64,000 bases of DNA, from assembly GCF_019104725.1 (NCBI RefSeq), contig NZ_JAHRXF010000006.1:62001-126000 (forward strand), in the 5' to 3' direction. This document shows, piece after piece, positions 51,758 to 61,607 of the stretch (its first letter is position 1; every line of letters starts with the position of its first letter). The notes beneath the pieces are model-generated. The model did no database searches, was not told where the DNA came from, and saw only the letters and a program-made list of their open reading frames with translations. The translations under genes and the position numbers were made by a program. The DNA is from Streptomyces corallincola. Lineage in GTDB: Bacteria > Actinomycetota > Actinomycetes > Streptomycetales > Streptomycetaceae.

Positions 51758-52857
51758 CAGTACGCCTTGTCCACGTCGGCCGCCGCGTTCGCCTTCGTGT
51801 AGGCGCTGTCCTGGATGACGATGTCCTCGGAGACCGGCTCGCCCCGGGTGAAGGCGTCCAGGGTCTGGAAGGCAAGCGGCCCGAAACGCGGGTTGGACTC
51901 GATGACCCCGGATATCCAGCCGTCCACGATGCCCCGGACCGCGTTGCGGGTGCCGTCGATGGTCACGATCTTCACATCGCCGGGCTTCTTGCCCGCGCCC
52001 TTCAGGGCGTTGACCGCGCCGAGGCCCATCTCGTCGTTCTCGGCGTAGATGCCCTTGATCCCCGGCTTGGACTGGATCAGGTTCTCGGTGACCGACTGGC
52101 CCTTCTCGCGGGCGAAGTCACCGGTCTGCCGGAACACGACCTTCAGCCCGGGCGCCTTCTGCTTGATACGGTCCTCGAAACCCTTGGTGCGCTCGGTGGT
52201 GACGTTGTTCCCGGCCGCGCCGAGCAGGATCGCTATCTCGCCCTTCCCGCCGGTCGCCTCGATCATGCTGTCCGCGGCCCGCTCGCCCTGCCGTACGAAG
52301 TCGGAGCCGATGAAGCTCACGTAGTCCTTGCAGGCCGTGGCGTTGATCTTGCGGTCCACGGTGACGATCGGGATGTGCTTCGCGGCGGCCGTGCGCAGCA
52401 CCGGCTCCCAGCCGTCCGAGTTCAGCGGCGCGACGACCAGCAGGTCCGCGCCCTTGGCGATGAGGTCCTGCACATCGCTGATCTGCTTGGAGAACTGGGA
52501 CTGGGCGTTGGCGGTGAGCAGCTTCACCCCGCGCTTGGCCGCCTCGGCCTTGATCGAGGCGGTCTCCGCGATACGGAACGGATTGGCCTCCTTCTCCGAC
52601 TGGGAGAAGCCGACCGTGGCCGACTTCAGGTCCAGCTTCCCGCCGCCGTAGGCGCCGATCGTGCAGGTCGGGCCGGAGCCGCCGCTCGGTGAGGCGACGA
52701 CCTGGCCGGGGTCCGACGCCCGCGCGGACGACCCGCCCTTCCCGGCGTCGCTGTCCTCCGACTTGGTGCAGGCGGTCAGGAGCGCCAGGCTCGTGACCAG
52801 ACCGGTGGCGATGAGGGTCCGCGCGCGGGTGCGACGCAGTGGTGCGATGGGCTTCAT
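51757..52857 (-). CDS. Sugar-binding lipoprotein, YtfQ-like
   Basis: 366 residues from the ATG at 52857. Lipoprotein signal ending LALLTAC (lipid Cys near 27), then a Gly/Ser linker. The periplasmic-binding-protein-type I fold begins SATVGFSQSEKEANPFRIAETASIKAEA; ANAQSQFSKQISDVQDLIAKGADLLVVAPLNSDGW and DEMGLGAVNALKGAG follow, as in YtfQ and other pentose/furanose-binding proteins. First gene of the four-gene importer operon. CebR-like and LacI-like boxes lie upstream at 52892 and 52960. Confidence 0.9.
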   Translation of the reverse strand: MKPIAPLRRTRARTLIATGLVTSLALLTACTKSEDSDAGKGGSSARASDPGQVVASPSGGSGPTCTIGAYGGGKLDLKSATVGFSQSEKEANPFRIAETASIKAEAAKRGVKLLTANAQSQFSKQISDVQDLIAKGADLLVVAPLNSDGWEPVLRTAAAKHIPIVTVDRKINATACKDYVSFIGSDFVRQGERAADSMIEATGGKGEIAILLGAAGNNVTTERTKGFEDRIKQKAPGLKVVFRQTGDFAREKGQSVTENLIQSKPGIKGIYAENDEMGLGAVNALKGAGKKPGDVKIVTIDGTRNAVRGIVDGWISGVIESNPRFGPLAFQTLDAFTRGEPVSEDIVIQDSAYTKANAAADVDKAY

Positions 52858-52891
52858 GGGAGTCCCCAAACGGCGTTGCCCCGAAGTGCCC

Positions 52892-52905
52892 TGAGAGCGC
52901 TCACG
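52892..52905 (-). promoter_or_regulatory. CebR-like box before the importer operon
   Basis: TGAGAGCGCTCACG, 35 bp upstream of the SBP start. It matches the CebR consensus TGGGAGCGCTCCCA at 11 of 14 positions and the box at 46730 at 13 of 14. Confidence 0.5.
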
Positions 52906-52956
52906 GGGTAGGACGGCTCTTGCGGTCAACTCAACGTGCACGTCGCTCAGGGCAGG

Positions 52957-52975
52957 TTTTTACATCGTTGGAAGA
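52957..52975 (-). promoter_or_regulatory. LacI-type operator upstream of the importer operon
   Basis: TTTACATCGTTGGAAG within this span matches, on the opposite strand, the site at 54163-54180 in 14 of 16 positions. It lies 100 bp before the SBP start and just past the lacI-type gene's stop, as expected for the operator of the adjacent regulator. Confidence 0.65.
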
Positions 52976-53050
52976 GTGCTGTAAACCCTCCGGTCCGAAA
53001 TCCGACCCCATCGCTCCCCGCGCCGCGCCCCCGTTCCGGCCGACGCCCCG

Positions 53051-54064
53051 TCACCGCCGTCCCAGCGTGCTCTCCCGCTCCACCAGCCGGTATTCGGCGG
53101 TCAGTTCGCGCCCGCCGGTCTCGCCCCGACCGGAGAGGCTGCGCAGCAGCGAGGCGACCGCCATCCGCGCGATGGCCTTCTTGTCCGGTGCGATCGTGGT
53201 GAGGGTGACCGCGCCGAACCGGCCCTCCGCGATGTCGTCGAACCCGACCACGGCCACGTCCCACGGCACCCGCAGCCCCCGCTCGTGCAGCACCCGCATC
53301 GCGCCGACCGCGATCAGGTCGTTCAGCGCGAACACCGCGTCGGGGCGCACCCCGGAGTCGAGCATTTCGGCCATCGCCCGCGCGCCGTCGTCCCGGTCCC
53401 AGCCGCCGACCGGCACCACCAGATCGTCCGGCGCGGGCACCCCGGCCGCCGCCAACTCCTCACGCCAGCCCACCAGTCGCAGGTGGGCGGGCCGGTTCGC
53501 CGCGTCCGTGCGGGCACCGAGGTAGGCGATCCGGGTCCGTCCCCGCCCGAGCAGATGCCGCACCGCCGCCCGCGCGGCGGCCACGTTGTCCACCGCGATG
53601 TGGTCGTACGGCGCGTCGTACTCCCGCTCACCGAGCAGCACCAGCGGCACGTCGTCGTCCCGGCCGTGCAGGTCCTCCGGCTCCAGTTCCAGCGGGCTGA
53701 GGATCAGCCCGTCGATCACCCGTGCCCGGAACCCTTGGCTGACCAGCACCTCCTGCTCACGCCGACCGCCCGTGTGGTCCAGCAGCACGGTGAACTCGTG
53801 CTCGGCCGCCGCGTCGATCACCGCGCCCGCCAGCTCCGCGAAGTAGGGGTTGCCCAGCTCCGGGACGGCCAGTGCGATGATCCCCGTACGGCCCTTCCGC
53901 AGGTGCCGTGCGGTCAGGTTCGGCCGGTAGCCCAGCTCGTCGATGGCCGCCTGCACCCGCGCCCGCATCCCTGGTGTGACGTGCGGATAGTTGTTCACGA
54001 CGTTGGACACGGTCTTGATCGAGACGCCCGCCCGCGCGGCCACGTCCTTCAGGCTCACCCGCAA
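53051..54064 (-). CDS. LacI-family transcriptional regulator
   Basis: 337 residues from TTG 54064, chosen because GAGGAG ends 5 bases before it; GTG 54058, two codons later, is the alternative. HTH: VSLKDVAARAGVSIKTVSNVVNNYPHVTPGMRARVQAAIDELGY, followed by the hinge and a periplasmic-binding-like sensor domain (about 62-330, ALAVPELGNPYFAELAGAVIDAA; VDNVAAARAAVRHLL; DAVFALNDLIAVGAMRVLHERG). Divergent from the PA14-GH2 gene and next to the importer operon; matching operators lie in both control regions, so it very probably represses both (inference). Confidence 0.92.
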   Translation of the reverse strand: MRVSLKDVAARAGVSIKTVSNVVNNYPHVTPGMRARVQAAIDELGYRPNLTARHLRKGRTGIIALAVPELGNPYFAELAGAVIDAAAEHEFTVLLDHTGGRREQEVLVSQGFRARVIDGLILSPLELEPEDLHGRDDDVPLVLLGEREYDAPYDHIAVDNVAAARAAVRHLLGRGRTRIAYLGARTDAANRPAHLRLVGWREELAAAGVPAPDDLVVPVGGWDRDDGARAMAEMLDSGVRPDAVFALNDLIAVGAMRVLHERGLRVPWDVAVVGFDDIAEGRFGAVTLTTIAPDKKAIARMAVASLLRSLSGRGETGGRELTAEYRLVERESTLGRR

Positions 54065-54162
54065 GGGATCTCCTCGGCATCGTCGGAAGGCTCCGGCGGC
54101 CGGAGCCTTGTCATGACCCTGGACAGCGGCCGGGAGCCGTGCTCTCATGCCAACTGCCGTTT

Positions 54163-54180
54163 GCTTCCAACGTTGTACAG
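54163..54180. promoter_or_regulatory. LacI-type operator in the divergent lacI/GH2 region
   Basis: GCTTCCAACGTTGTACAG, centred on the perfect palindrome CAACGTTG, lies between the LacI gene (start 54064) and the GH2 gene (start 54226). The reverse complement matches the site at 52957. Confidence 0.65.
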
Positions 54181-54225
54181 ACTGAAGCAGTGAGCCGCCA
54201 CCCTTCCTCACACAAGGAGGAACCC

Positions 54226-56829
54226 GTGCGCATCAGACCCCTCGGAAAACGCCTCTCCCTGCTCCTCGCGGCAGCCCTGGGCGTCGCCGGACTGACGGCG
54301 ACCCCGTCGGCCGGGGCCGCTCAGGACCCCGTCGAGGTCCACGGACTCAAGGGTGAGTACTACACCCAGTCCGCCCCCGGTGCCTTCGACTTCGACCAGC
54401 TCAAGGCCACCGGGTTCGACCCCCAGCTCGACTTCCCGTCCCTGGAGTCCCGGCTGAACTCCGCCACCGGACGCTCCGACGACGTCAGCGTCCGCTGGAC
54501 CGGCCGGGTCGTCCCCGAGAAGACCGGCGCCACCACCTTCTCCATGATCGGTGACAACGGCTTCCGCCTCTGGGTGGACGGCAGGCTTGTCATCGACCAC
54601 TGGGTGGACGACTGGGACCAGGAACAGACCGCAGCCCCGGTCGAGTTGACCGCGGGCACCGCCTACGACATCAAGGTCGAGTACTTCGAGCACTACGGAG
54701 GCTCCAACCTGCACCTGCGCTGGACCCCGCCCGGCGGTACCAAGGCCGCCGTCCCGCAGTCGGCGTTCCTGCTGCCCGAGGGGTACGACTACGACGGCGC
54801 CGTCGCCACCACGGTCCTGAAGGACGGCCGCACCCTGCGGCTCGACTTCGCCCAGCCGCTCGCCCGCCCGGCGGCACGTCTCACCGACCACCTCGACGCC
54901 GTCATCGGCGGCGCGACCTGGCCGCTCGGCAGCGCCCGCCCCGACCCCGCCGACCCCAAGTCCCTGCTGGTCGCCCTCAAGGAGCCCGTCGTCGGCAACA
55001 GGACGGGCACCGCGCCCGGTCTGGCCGACATCCGCTACGACGGACAGGGCGGCCTCACCGCGAGGAACGGCGACCCGGTCCACCCGTTCTGGAGCAGCGG
55101 CGCCAACCGCTCCACGTACGAACTGCGCACCAAGTGGGCCGACACCGTCACCCCCGCCACCGCGCACCGCGAGTACCCGCGCCCCCAGCTCACCCGGGAC
55201 AACTGGCGCAATCTCAATGGCACCTGGGAGTTCGCGGCGGCCCGCAGCGGCGAACAGCCGCCCGTGGGAAAGAAGCTGGGCGAGAAGATCCTCGTGCCCT
55301 ACCCGGTGGAGTCGCAGCTCTCCGGGATCGAACGCCACGAGGACCGCATGTGGTACCGCCGCACCTTCACCGTCCCCGAGGGCTGGAGGATCGGTGACGG
55401 GCAGCGGCTGCGGCTCAACTTCGGCGCGGTGGACTGGCGTTCCGAGGTCTATGTGAACGGCGTCCGGGTCGCCGAACACCAAGGCGGCTACGACAGGTTC
55501 AGCGCCGACATCACCGACGCCCTCAAACCCGGCCGCACCCAGGAACTCATCGTCGGGGTCTACGACCCGACCGACGCCGCGAACGGCGAGAACCCGCCGC
55601 TCGGCAAGCAGCGCCTGGACCCCAGCGGCATCTGGTACACCCCGTCCAGCGGGATCTGGCAGACGGTGTGGATGGAACCGGTCGCCCCCGACCACGTGGA
55701 GCAGCTCAAGCTCACCCCCGACGTGGACGCGGGAACCCTGACCGTCGAACCGCAGGGTGTCCGGGACGGCCTCCCGGTCACCGCGACCGCGTACGCGGGC
55801 AGCCGCAAGGTCGGCACCGTCACCGGACGCACCGGGCAGCCCCTCACCCTGGCCGTCCCGCACGCCCGGCTCTGGTCGCCCGACGACCCGTACCTCTACG
55901 ACCTCAAGGTGAAGGTCGGCGAGGACCGCGTGGGCAGCTACTTCGGGATGCGCTCGATGGGCGTGGGGAAGGTGGACGGCGTGCCGCGCACCCTGCTCAA
56001 CGGCAAGCCCGTCTTCATGATGGCCACGCTCGACCAGGGGTTCTGGCCCGACGGCCTGCACACCGCCCCCAGTGACGAAGCCCTCGCGTACGACCTGAAG
56101 ATGCACAAGAAGATGGGCTTCAACGCGGTCCGCAAGCACATCAAGGTCGAACCCGACCGCTGGTTCTACTGGGCGGACCGGCTCGGACTCATGGTGTGGC
56201 AGGACATGCCGGCGATGACGGCGGGCGTCAACCCGTCCACCGCCGCCCGCGCCGAGTACGAGCGCGAGATGAAGCAGATGATCGACCAGCACATCAGCAG
56301 CCCGTCGGTCGTCATGTGGGTCGTCTTCAACGAGGGCTGGGGCCAGTACGACATCGGCCGCGTCGCCTCCCAGGCCAAGTCCTGGGACCCCACCCGCCTG
56401 GTCAACAACATGTCCGGCCTCAACCTCGGCGCGGACGGCGGAGCGGGCGACATCATGGACGAGCACGGCTACCCGAGCCCGGCCCTGCCCCCGCACCCGG
56501 ACGGCCAACGGGCGCTGGTGGCAGGGGAGTACGGCGGTCTCGGCCTCGCGGTGCCCGGTCACGCCTGGTCCGTGCAGCAGTCCTACGTGGACGTGGACCC
56601 GAGCACGTACACCGACGACTACCTGGAGAAGCTCGGTGAGGTGCACCGGCTCGCCTGCGAGGGCGGCAACGGCGCCGTCTACACCCAGATCACCGACGTC
56701 GAGGGCGAGTTGAACGGCCTGCTGACGTACGACCGCAAGGTGGTGAAGCCGGACGTGGGCCGGATCAAGGCCGCGCAGGACGCGCTCATCCATGACGCGT
56801 CCCGGGCGACCCCGGCCAACTGCGCCTGA
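54226..56829 (+). CDS. Secreted PA14-GH2 glycoside hydrolase, candidate beta-galactofuranosidase
   Basis: 867 residues from GTG 54226 with a strong AAGGAGG at 54214-54220. Signal peptide to about 34. PA14 carbohydrate-binding domain about 40-190 (GLKGEYYTQ, GDNGFRLWVDGRLVIDHW, YFEHYGGSNLHLRW). GH2 sugar-binding domain about 315-475 (NLNGTWEF, WYRRTFTVPEGW, YVNGVRVAEHQGGY), Ig-like domain, then the barrel: acid/base Glu in VVFNEGWGQYD (near 702) and nucleophile Glu in GEYGGLG (near 767). A GH2 enzyme specific for beta-D-galactofuranose has been described from a Streptomyces. Together with the YtfQRT-YjfF-type importer, that is the best substrate guess. Beta-galactosidase or arabinofuranosidase activity remains possible. 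Confidence 0.88.
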   Translation: MRIRPLGKRLSLLLAAALGVAGLTATPSAGAAQDPVEVHGLKGEYYTQSAPGAFDFDQLKATGFDPQLDFPSLESRLNSATGRSDDVSVRWTGRVVPEKTGATTFSMIGDNGFRLWVDGRLVIDHWVDDWDQEQTAAPVELTAGTAYDIKVEYFEHYGGSNLHLRWTPPGGTKAAVPQSAFLLPEGYDYDGAVATTVLKDGRTLRLDFAQPLARPAARLTDHLDAVIGGATWPLGSARPDPADPKSLLVALKEPVVGNRTGTAPGLADIRYDGQGGLTARNGDPVHPFWSSGANRSTYELRTKWADTVTPATAHREYPRPQLTRDNWRNLNGTWEFAAARSGEQPPVGKKLGEKILVPYPVESQLSGIERHEDRMWYRRTFTVPEGWRIGDGQRLRLNFGAVDWRSEVYVNGVRVAEHQGGYDRFSADITDALKPGRTQELIVGVYDPTDAANGENPPLGKQRLDPSGIWYTPSSGIWQTVWMEPVAPDHVEQLKLTPDVDAGTLTVEPQGVRDGLPVTATAYAGSRKVGTVTGRTGQPLTLAVPHARLWSPDDPYLYDLKVKVGEDRVGSYFGMRSMGVGKVDGVPRTLLNGKPVFMMATLDQGFWPDGLHTAPSDEALAYDLKMHKKMGFNAVRKHIKVEPDRWFYWADRLGLMVWQDMPAMTAGVNPSTAARAEYEREMKQMIDQHISSPSVVMWVVFNEGWGQYDIGRVASQAKSWDPTRLVNNMSGLNLGADGGAGDIMDEHGYPSPALPPHPDGQRALVAGEYGGLGLAVPGHAWSVQQSYVDVDPSTYTDDYLEKLGEVHRLACEGGNGAVYTQITDVEGELNGLLTYDRKVVKPDVGRIKAAQDALIHDASRATPANCA

Positions 56830-56854
56830 TCAAGCTGCGGTTGGCCGAACGATC

Positions 56855-56905
56855 CGAAGCCCGGTCCGTGCCCCGCCACTTCGGTGGGGTACGGACCGGG
56901 CTTCG
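56855..56905. terminator. Strong terminator after the GH2 gene
   Basis: CGAAGCCCGGTCCGT (56855) pairs with ACGGACCGGGCTTCG (to 56905); the stem continues with CCCC/GGGG towards a small loop. Also serves the tRNA-like transcript running the other way. Confidence 0.85.
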
Positions 56906-56930
56906 ACGCGCCTGACGCGAGCGGCGCTTC

Positions 56931-57028
<98 letters not shown>

Positions 57029-57129
57029 TCGCTCCCGGCTCCGGCTTCCGCCGCCGCCGTTCACAAGGACAACAGTGCCCGGGGCCGCTGACGCGGCGCT
57101 GACCTCTCCCTGACAGCCGGGCGCCGGGG

Positions 57130-58035
57130 TCAGCGGAAGTAGTGCCCCTGGTCGAGGTCCGCGAGCAGACCCGGTCCCCTGGGGGTCCAGCCGAGCAGGT
57201 CACGGGTGAGGGCGCTGGAGGCCGGGGCGTCGAAGCCGACGAAGGCGCCGAGCCAGCCGAAGTGCTCGCCCGCCCGCTCGGGGGCGACCGACGCCGTCTC
57301 CACCCCCAGATGGCGGCCGATCACCTCCGCCACCTCCCGCAGCGCGACCCCCTCCTCCGCCGTGCCGTGCAGCACCGACCCGGCGGGTGCCTGCTCCACG
57401 GCCAGCCGGAACAGCCGCGCCGCGTCCAGCCGGTGCACGGCGGGCCAGCGGTTGGCGCCGTCCCCGACATACCCGGAGACACCCCGGGCACGGGCGGTGT
57501 CCACCAGGGTCCGCATGAACCCGTTGTCCCCCTCGCCGTGGCAGGTGGGGGAGAGGCGTACCACTGACGCCCGCACGCCGCGGTCCGCCAGGTCCAGCGT
57601 CGCCCGCGCGGTCACCGCGCGCCCGGACACGGGGGAGCCGTCGAGCACCGGCATGTCCCGCTCGGTCGCCGTCCGGCCGGGGGCCAGTCCGGCCACACCC
57701 GACGCGATCACCAGCGGACGGCCGGATTCCGCGAGCGCGTCCCCGAAGGTGTCCACGGCCGCCCGGTCGGCGTCGGAGGCGCCCCGGTAGTCGCCGGAGA
57801 AGGCGATGTCGTGCCGGAACGCCAGGTGGATCACGCCGTCCGACCCGGCCGCCGTCCTCCCCAGCAGGTCCAGGTCGTCCAGCGAGCCGTGGACCACCTC
57901 GGCGCCCGCCGCGGTGAGCGCTGCGGCGGAGGTGCCGGACCGGGCGAGCCCGACGACCGAGTGCCCCGCGGCGGTCAGCTCGGGAACCAGGGCGGAACCG
58001 ATCCAGCCGGAGGCGCCGGTCACGAAGTAACGCAT
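57130..58035 (-). CDS. NAD(P)-dependent epimerase/dehydratase-like extended SDR
   Basis: 301 residues. N-terminal Rossmann motif VTGASGWIGSAL (residues 5-16), HLAFRHD near 68 and an active-site region with altered Tyr-x3-Lys (none is clear at the usual place), as seen in atypical NmrA-like or flavonol-reductase-like SDRs. Substrate unknown. Divergent from a TetR gene across two perfect palindromes, so it is almost certainly the regulator's target. This SDR/TetR pair is a common actinobacterial arrangement. Confidence 0.85.
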   Translation of the reverse strand: MRYFVTGASGWIGSALVPELTAAGHSVVGLARSGTSAAALTAAGAEVVHGSLDDLDLLGRTAAGSDGVIHLAFRHDIAFSGDYRGASDADRAAVDTFGDALAESGRPLVIASGVAGLAPGRTATERDMPVLDGSPVSGRAVTARATLDLADRGVRASVVRLSPTCHGEGDNGFMRTLVDTARARGVSGYVGDGANRWPAVHRLDAARLFRLAVEQAPAGSVLHGTAEEGVALREVAEVIGRHLGVETASVAPERAGEHFGWLGAFVGFDAPASSALTRDLLGWTPRGPGLLADLDQGHYFR

Positions 58036-58055
58036 GGGAGGGACCCCAAACTGTT

Positions 58056-58105
58056 GATGTCATTGACTGACATCGAACCTAACACCGATGACAGGCACTG
58101 TCATC
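58056..58105. promoter_or_regulatory. Two perfect palindromes, probable TetR operators
   Basis: GATGTCA-N5-TGACATC (58056-58074) and GATGACAG-N3-CTGTCATC (58087-58105), centres 31 bp apart (three helical turns), fill the 86-bp gap between the divergent SDR and TetR genes. They share the GATGWCA half-site. Confidence 0.85.
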
Positions 58106-58121
58106 ACGTAGGATCTGCGGC

Positions 58122-58715
58122 ATGGGTAGATGGGAGCCGAACGCGCGCGGGCGCCTCGCTCGCGCCGCGCTGGAACTGTTCGCGGAGCACGGGTACGAGC
58201 AGACCACCGTGGCCGGGATCGCCGGGCGCGCCGGACTCACCGAGCGCACCTTCTTCCGGCACTACGCCGACAAGCGGGAGGTGCTGTTCACCGGCTCGGC
58301 GGAGCTGGAGCAGTTGTTCGTCGGGCCGGTCGCCGAGGCCGCCCTCACTCTTCCGCCCGTGGACGCGCTGCTCGCCGGGCTCGACGCGGTCTCCGCGTTC
58401 TTCGTGGACCGCCGCGACTACGCGCGCCGCCGCCAGACCGTCATCGCCGCCAACGCGGAACTCCGCGAACGCGAACTGATCAAGATGGCCTCCCTCACCA
58501 CCGCCCTCGCCGACGCCCTACGCGGCGCCGGTGTCGCGGACCCCGCCGCCGGGCTCACCGCCGAGGTCGGCGTCGCCGTCTTCCGCGTCGGCTTCGAGCG
58601 CTGGATCGCACCGGGCGAACGGCGCGAGATGGCGCCACTGCTGCACGAGGCGCTGACCGAGCTGAAGACCGTGGCGGCGGGCGGGGGCGGGCGCGGGGGT
58701 GGAGCGGGGGCGTGA
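58122..58715 (+). CDS. TetR-family regulator of the divergent SDR
   Basis: 197 residues. HTH: GYEQTTVAGIAGRAGLTERTFFRHYADKREVLF (about 25-57), the classical TetR N-terminus. The ligand domain ends in a Gly-rich tail. AGGA at 58110 is 8 bases from the ATG. It should repress itself and the SDR through the two palindromes. Confidence 0.92.
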   Translation: MGRWEPNARGRLARAALELFAEHGYEQTTVAGIAGRAGLTERTFFRHYADKREVLFTGSAELEQLFVGPVAEAALTLPPVDALLAGLDAVSAFFVDRRDYARRRQTVIAANAELRERELIKMASLTTALADALRGAGVADPAAGLTAEVGVAVFRVGFERWIAPGERREMAPLLHEALTELKTVAAGGGGRGGGAGA

Positions 58716-58808
58716 CGACAGGCGTGCGCCGGGCGGGGGAGGGGTCGGGGCGTCCGCCCGCCGCGTCCGCGCCGCCCTTCGCCCGGTGCGCGCCCTTCGC
58801 GCACGCGG

Positions 58809-58851
58809 CCGGGTCCGGGGCGAGGTCTGCACGACCCCGCCCCGGACCCGG
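58809..58851. terminator. Bidirectional terminator hairpin
   Basis: CCGGGTCCGGGGCG (58809) pairs with CGCCCCGGACCCGG (to 58851), a 14-bp stem with a 15-base loop, between the convergent TetR and monooxygenase genes. Confidence 0.8.
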
Positions 58852-58886
58852 CCCGCCGGGCGACGGATGCCCGCCCGGCGACTCGC

Positions 58887-60425
<1,539 letters not shown>

Positions 60426-60440
60426 TCATTGTGCGGGAGC

Positions 60441-60467
60441 CGGGGGGCCTTGCCGCAAGGCCCCCCG
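60441..60467. terminator. GC-rich hairpin near 60.45 kb
   Basis: CGGGGGGCCTTGC and GCAAGGCCCCCCG, a near-perfect inverted repeat, about 125 bp upstream of the monooxygenase start. It may end a transcript entering from the right. TATACGTT (60473-60480) follows it directly. Confidence 0.55.
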
Positions 60468-60494
60468 TGCGCTATACGTTGAGAGTGGCAAGGA

Positions 60495-60629
60495 GTGAGT
60501 ACGCCTCCTGAGCCCCGCTTCCCCGGCTCCTCGGCGGACCTCCCCGCGCGTGAAATCCCGCGCGGCACGCGGCTTTTCCGCAGCCTGCCCCACGTCCTCC
60601 GACCGCTCCGCCTCAGATCGCCGCGCTGA
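60495..60629 (+). CDS. Possible small ORF (44 codons) after a -10-like box
   Basis: GTG 60495 follows AAGGA closely and lies 15 bases after TATACGTT. The peptide begins VSTPPEPRFPGSSADLP and is Arg/Pro-rich. It ends at 60629, overlapping the 3' end of the GDSL gene by 17 bases. No family recognised; it could be a truncated gene start. Confidence 0.2.
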   Translation: MSTPPEPRFPGSSADLPAREIPRGTRLFRSLPHVLRPLRLRSPR

Positions 60630-61422
60630 ACCGCGGCAGGTAGCCGAAGGACTGACCCGGCGCCGTCGGGTGGTACGACTCCGTCGGGTGCAGCACGTCC
60701 ACGCTGCGCAGCCACGGCGTGGACGAGCAGATCTCGTGCCCGGCGAAGGAGTCGCGCACGTCCACGAAGGTGAAACCGTGGTCGGCGGCGCGCTTGGCGA
60801 TCACGAGGTTGAGGCGGTCCACGGCCACGTTGATCGCGGACCGCGCGGGGGTCTGGAGACCTGAGGAACAGGCCCCCGGCAACTGGTAGAAGTGCGGATA
60901 GCCGAGGACGACGACGCGTGCCGCCGGGGCCCGCGCGTCGATCGCCGCGTAGAGGCGGTCCAGATCGCCGGGCAGGACACCGTCCACATGGGCCAGCGCC
61001 TTGTCCACCGCGCTCAGGCACGCCCGCTGCCCCGCCACCACGCACGTGATCATCACACCGGAGAAGCCCGAGTCACTGCCGCCCGCCGTGACACTGACCA
61101 GCCCGGTACGCGGTCCGAGCGCCCCGAGCTGGCTCTCCAGCACGTCCGTCGTCCGGGCCCCGTTGCACGCCACGAACGTGAACGACGAGGGAGCGTGAGC
61201 GGCGGCCCACAGCGCGGGATACGCCCGGCTGCTGCGTCGGCAGTCGCCCGACGAGGCCAGGTAGTCGCCCGCGCCCACCCCGGAGGAGTACGAGTCGCCG
61301 AGCGCGACATAACCGGAGGCCGCCGGTCCGGGCGCCGCCTCGCCCACCAGCGGGCCCGCCACGGTGAACGCGACGGCCAGTAGCAGCGAGGTCACGGCGT
61401 ACGCGGTTCGGGACTGTCTCAT
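60613..61422 (-). CDS. Secreted SGNH/GDSL lipase
   Basis: 269 residues. Signal peptide ends near GEAAP (residue 31). Block I VALGDSYSSGVG (Ser nucleophile), Gly in CNGARTTDV, block III in TAGGSDSGFS (Asn replaced by Ser-Asp, as in the S. scabies-type esterase group), and His in ESYHPTAPGQ (near 252). Six Cys suggest three disulfides. Second GDSL enzyme in the window but clearly different from the one at 20334. Alone between a hairpin and a 185-bp gap. Confidence 0.9.
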   Translation of the reverse strand: MRQSRTAYAVTSLLLAVAFTVAGPLVGEAAPGPAASGYVALGDSYSSGVGAGDYLASSGDCRRSSRAYPALWAAAHAPSSFTFVACNGARTTDVLESQLGALGPRTGLVSVTAGGSDSGFSGVMITCVVAGQRACLSAVDKALAHVDGVLPGDLDRLYAAIDARAPAARVVVLGYPHFYQLPGACSSGLQTPARSAINVAVDRLNLVIAKRAADHGFTFVDVRDSFAGHEICSSTPWLRSVDVLHPTESYHPTAPGQSFGYLPRFSAAI

Positions 61423-61607
61423 GGCTCCCGTCTATCGCGGCCGGTACACGTCCGCCCCTCGCGTCCCGGTTCCTGTTGACAGCGGGGCACGGCCCGCGAG
61501 CGGCGCCCGTAGGGGGCGCCGGACCGCTGTCGGGACGTAGCTCGAACGGCGGAACATCACCCGATGGGCGGTCACTCGAACGGCGCAGCGGGGTGTTCCC
61601 CCGCGGG

